Positions 63,401 through 64,000 of a stretch of 64,000 nt of DNA are shown in pieces. Location: positions 18,969,441 to 19,033,440 of the forward strand of contig NC_084607.1 of NCBI RefSeq assembly GCF_033807715.1. The letters run 5' to 3'. This DNA comes from Cololabis saira (lineage: Eukaryota > Chordata > Actinopteri > Beloniformes > Belonidae). Each line of letters begins with the position of its first letter. Positions within the stretch are counted from its first letter, which is position 1. The notes below the pieces were generated by a model. That model was not told where the DNA came from. It was given only the letters and a program-made list of their open reading frames with translations, and searched no databases. The position numbers and the translations under genes were made by a program.

Positions 63401-64000
63401 ACCGACTATGTGCACCCCAGCTAATATTATTACCCAAATATTTCCTTAAAACTGTCACAAAATTAAGTGTTATTTGATTTTAAAGTCCTATTACAAAGAA
63501 AAACATGAGTCCTTAAAAAAAAAATGTTACCATCAAACTTTTCAAATTCCTCGATCAGGCAGCGACATTCCTCAATAATTTTCTCTTCACTCATCCTCTT
63601 GCCCATCCCAAGTGTTGTCACAGCAAAACGCCTCATTTCTTTCCACGAGTCTCCATTGGCAAATATTATGCCTGGTAACAAAACACGATGACTTGTTTAA
63701 ATAAGGATGAAAAATAAATAAATGGATAAAAAAGTGTATTTCTTACCGTGTCCTTGGTTGACATCGTAGAAAAGTGGAGTGATTTCTCTGTTTCCAAACA
63801 CCTCAGCATGGTTGACCAGAGCCTGTTTGACTGTCCTGTAACCTGCCAGGACCACCACCTTCTTCAGTCCAAAGTAGATCTGGAAAACTGGTCCATATTT
63901 TTTGAACAGCTATAAAAGAAAAAAAAAATAAAAAAGCATGCAGGTAAAAGTGAGATTCACAGCTCTATGAAGTTTTCGTAAAAAAAAAAAGGTCTCTTCC
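60486..64000 (-). CDS. Cytochrome P450 family 2, CYP2K-like, copy B (first exon outside window)
   Basis: Exons 2-9: 63747-63909, 63531-63671, 62966-63126, 62304-62483, 62076-62217, 61011-61195, 60759-60900 and 60486-60673 (stop 60486-60488). Exon 1 (about 195 bp in copy A) must lie past the right edge. The frame is open throughout, with the I-helix AGTDTT, ESQR and [11 protein letters not shown] haem loop intact. Exon 3 is 141 bp against 150 in copy [11 protein letters not shown] has become TTLGMGK. Other differences are few (L/V, I/L, N/K changes) and concentrated in exons 2-4; exons 5-9 are almost identical to copy A, introns included. Intron 6 is enlarged from 95 to 880 bp by a transposon. 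Role as for copy A if functional. Confidence 0.9.
61272..62050. mobile_element. DNA-transposon insertion in cyp2k copy B intron 6
   Basis: Copy A has a 95-bp intron here; copy B has about 780 extra bases. The insert begins CCGTATTTTAAGGCGCACCG and, reverse complemented from the right, CTGTATTTTTCGCACTATG. These imperfect inverted ends with 'ttataag' and 'gcgc' motifs fit a common vertebrate MITE family. A palindrome-like pair CCAACGTTG and TCCAACGTTG lies inside. Non-coding. Confidence 0.65.

Overview
The window is nuclear DNA from a ray-finned (teleost) fish. It holds spliced vertebrate genes with GT-AG introns, a tandem pair of CYP2K-type cytochrome P450 genes (a fish P450 subfamily), long (TA)n and (CA)n arrays, and many teleost-type transposons (hAT, PIF/Harbinger, P-like, LINE tails). 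Species was not determined. Exons were assembled by hand from splice signals, frame and family knowledge. Four gene models close exactly in frame: adap1 377 aa, rnps1 279 aa, cyp2k copy A 501 aa and a helix-turn-helix protein of 564 aa.

Layout. 1-21.69 kb: no host gene recognised. It contains a roughly 4.3 kb element with 308-bp terminal inverted repeats (5.72-9.98 kb) that carries a nuclease-like/CXC-like ORF and is itself interrupted by a 1.79-kb hAT transposon with an 8-bp target duplication. It also holds several MITEs, a 530-bp TA satellite and LINE fragments. 21.69-23.93 kb (+): the last four coding exons of a rab26-like small GTPase. 26.60-39.77 kb (-): complete adap1 (ArfGAP with two PH domains), 11 exons, tail-to-tail with rab26; its introns hold a decayed LINE, long UG-repeat tracts and a MITE. 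40.1-41.0 kb (-): an L1/Tx1-like LINE remnant. 41.92-44.96 kb (-): complete rnps1, whose start codon is split across a splice junction. About 45.02 kb: a CGGAAGTGACGT (ETS/CRE) motif between head-to-head rnps1 and the next gene. 46.09-48.77 kb (+): an unnamed three-exon helix-turn-helix protein. 49.2-52.4 kb: repeats, an ORF with a membrane segment, and a P-like transposon with long inverted ends and a frameshifted transposase. 54.05-57.65 kb (-): complete cyp2k copy A. 58.0-58.85 kb: a second hAT element. 59.8-60.3 kb: a possible solo LTR. 60.49->64.0 kb (-): cyp2k copy B, whose first exon lies outside the window; it lacks three residues (R-D-F) that copy A has after the C-helix.

Functionally the host genes are a vesicle-trafficking GTPase (rab26), a phosphoinositide-responsive Arf6 GAP (adap1), a splicing/exon-junction-complex factor (rnps1), a probable DNA-binding protein, and microsomal monooxygenases (cyp2k). 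They form no pathway. In human, ADAP1 lies near CYP2W1 and RAB26 near RNPS1, so the block mixes two human neighbourhoods.
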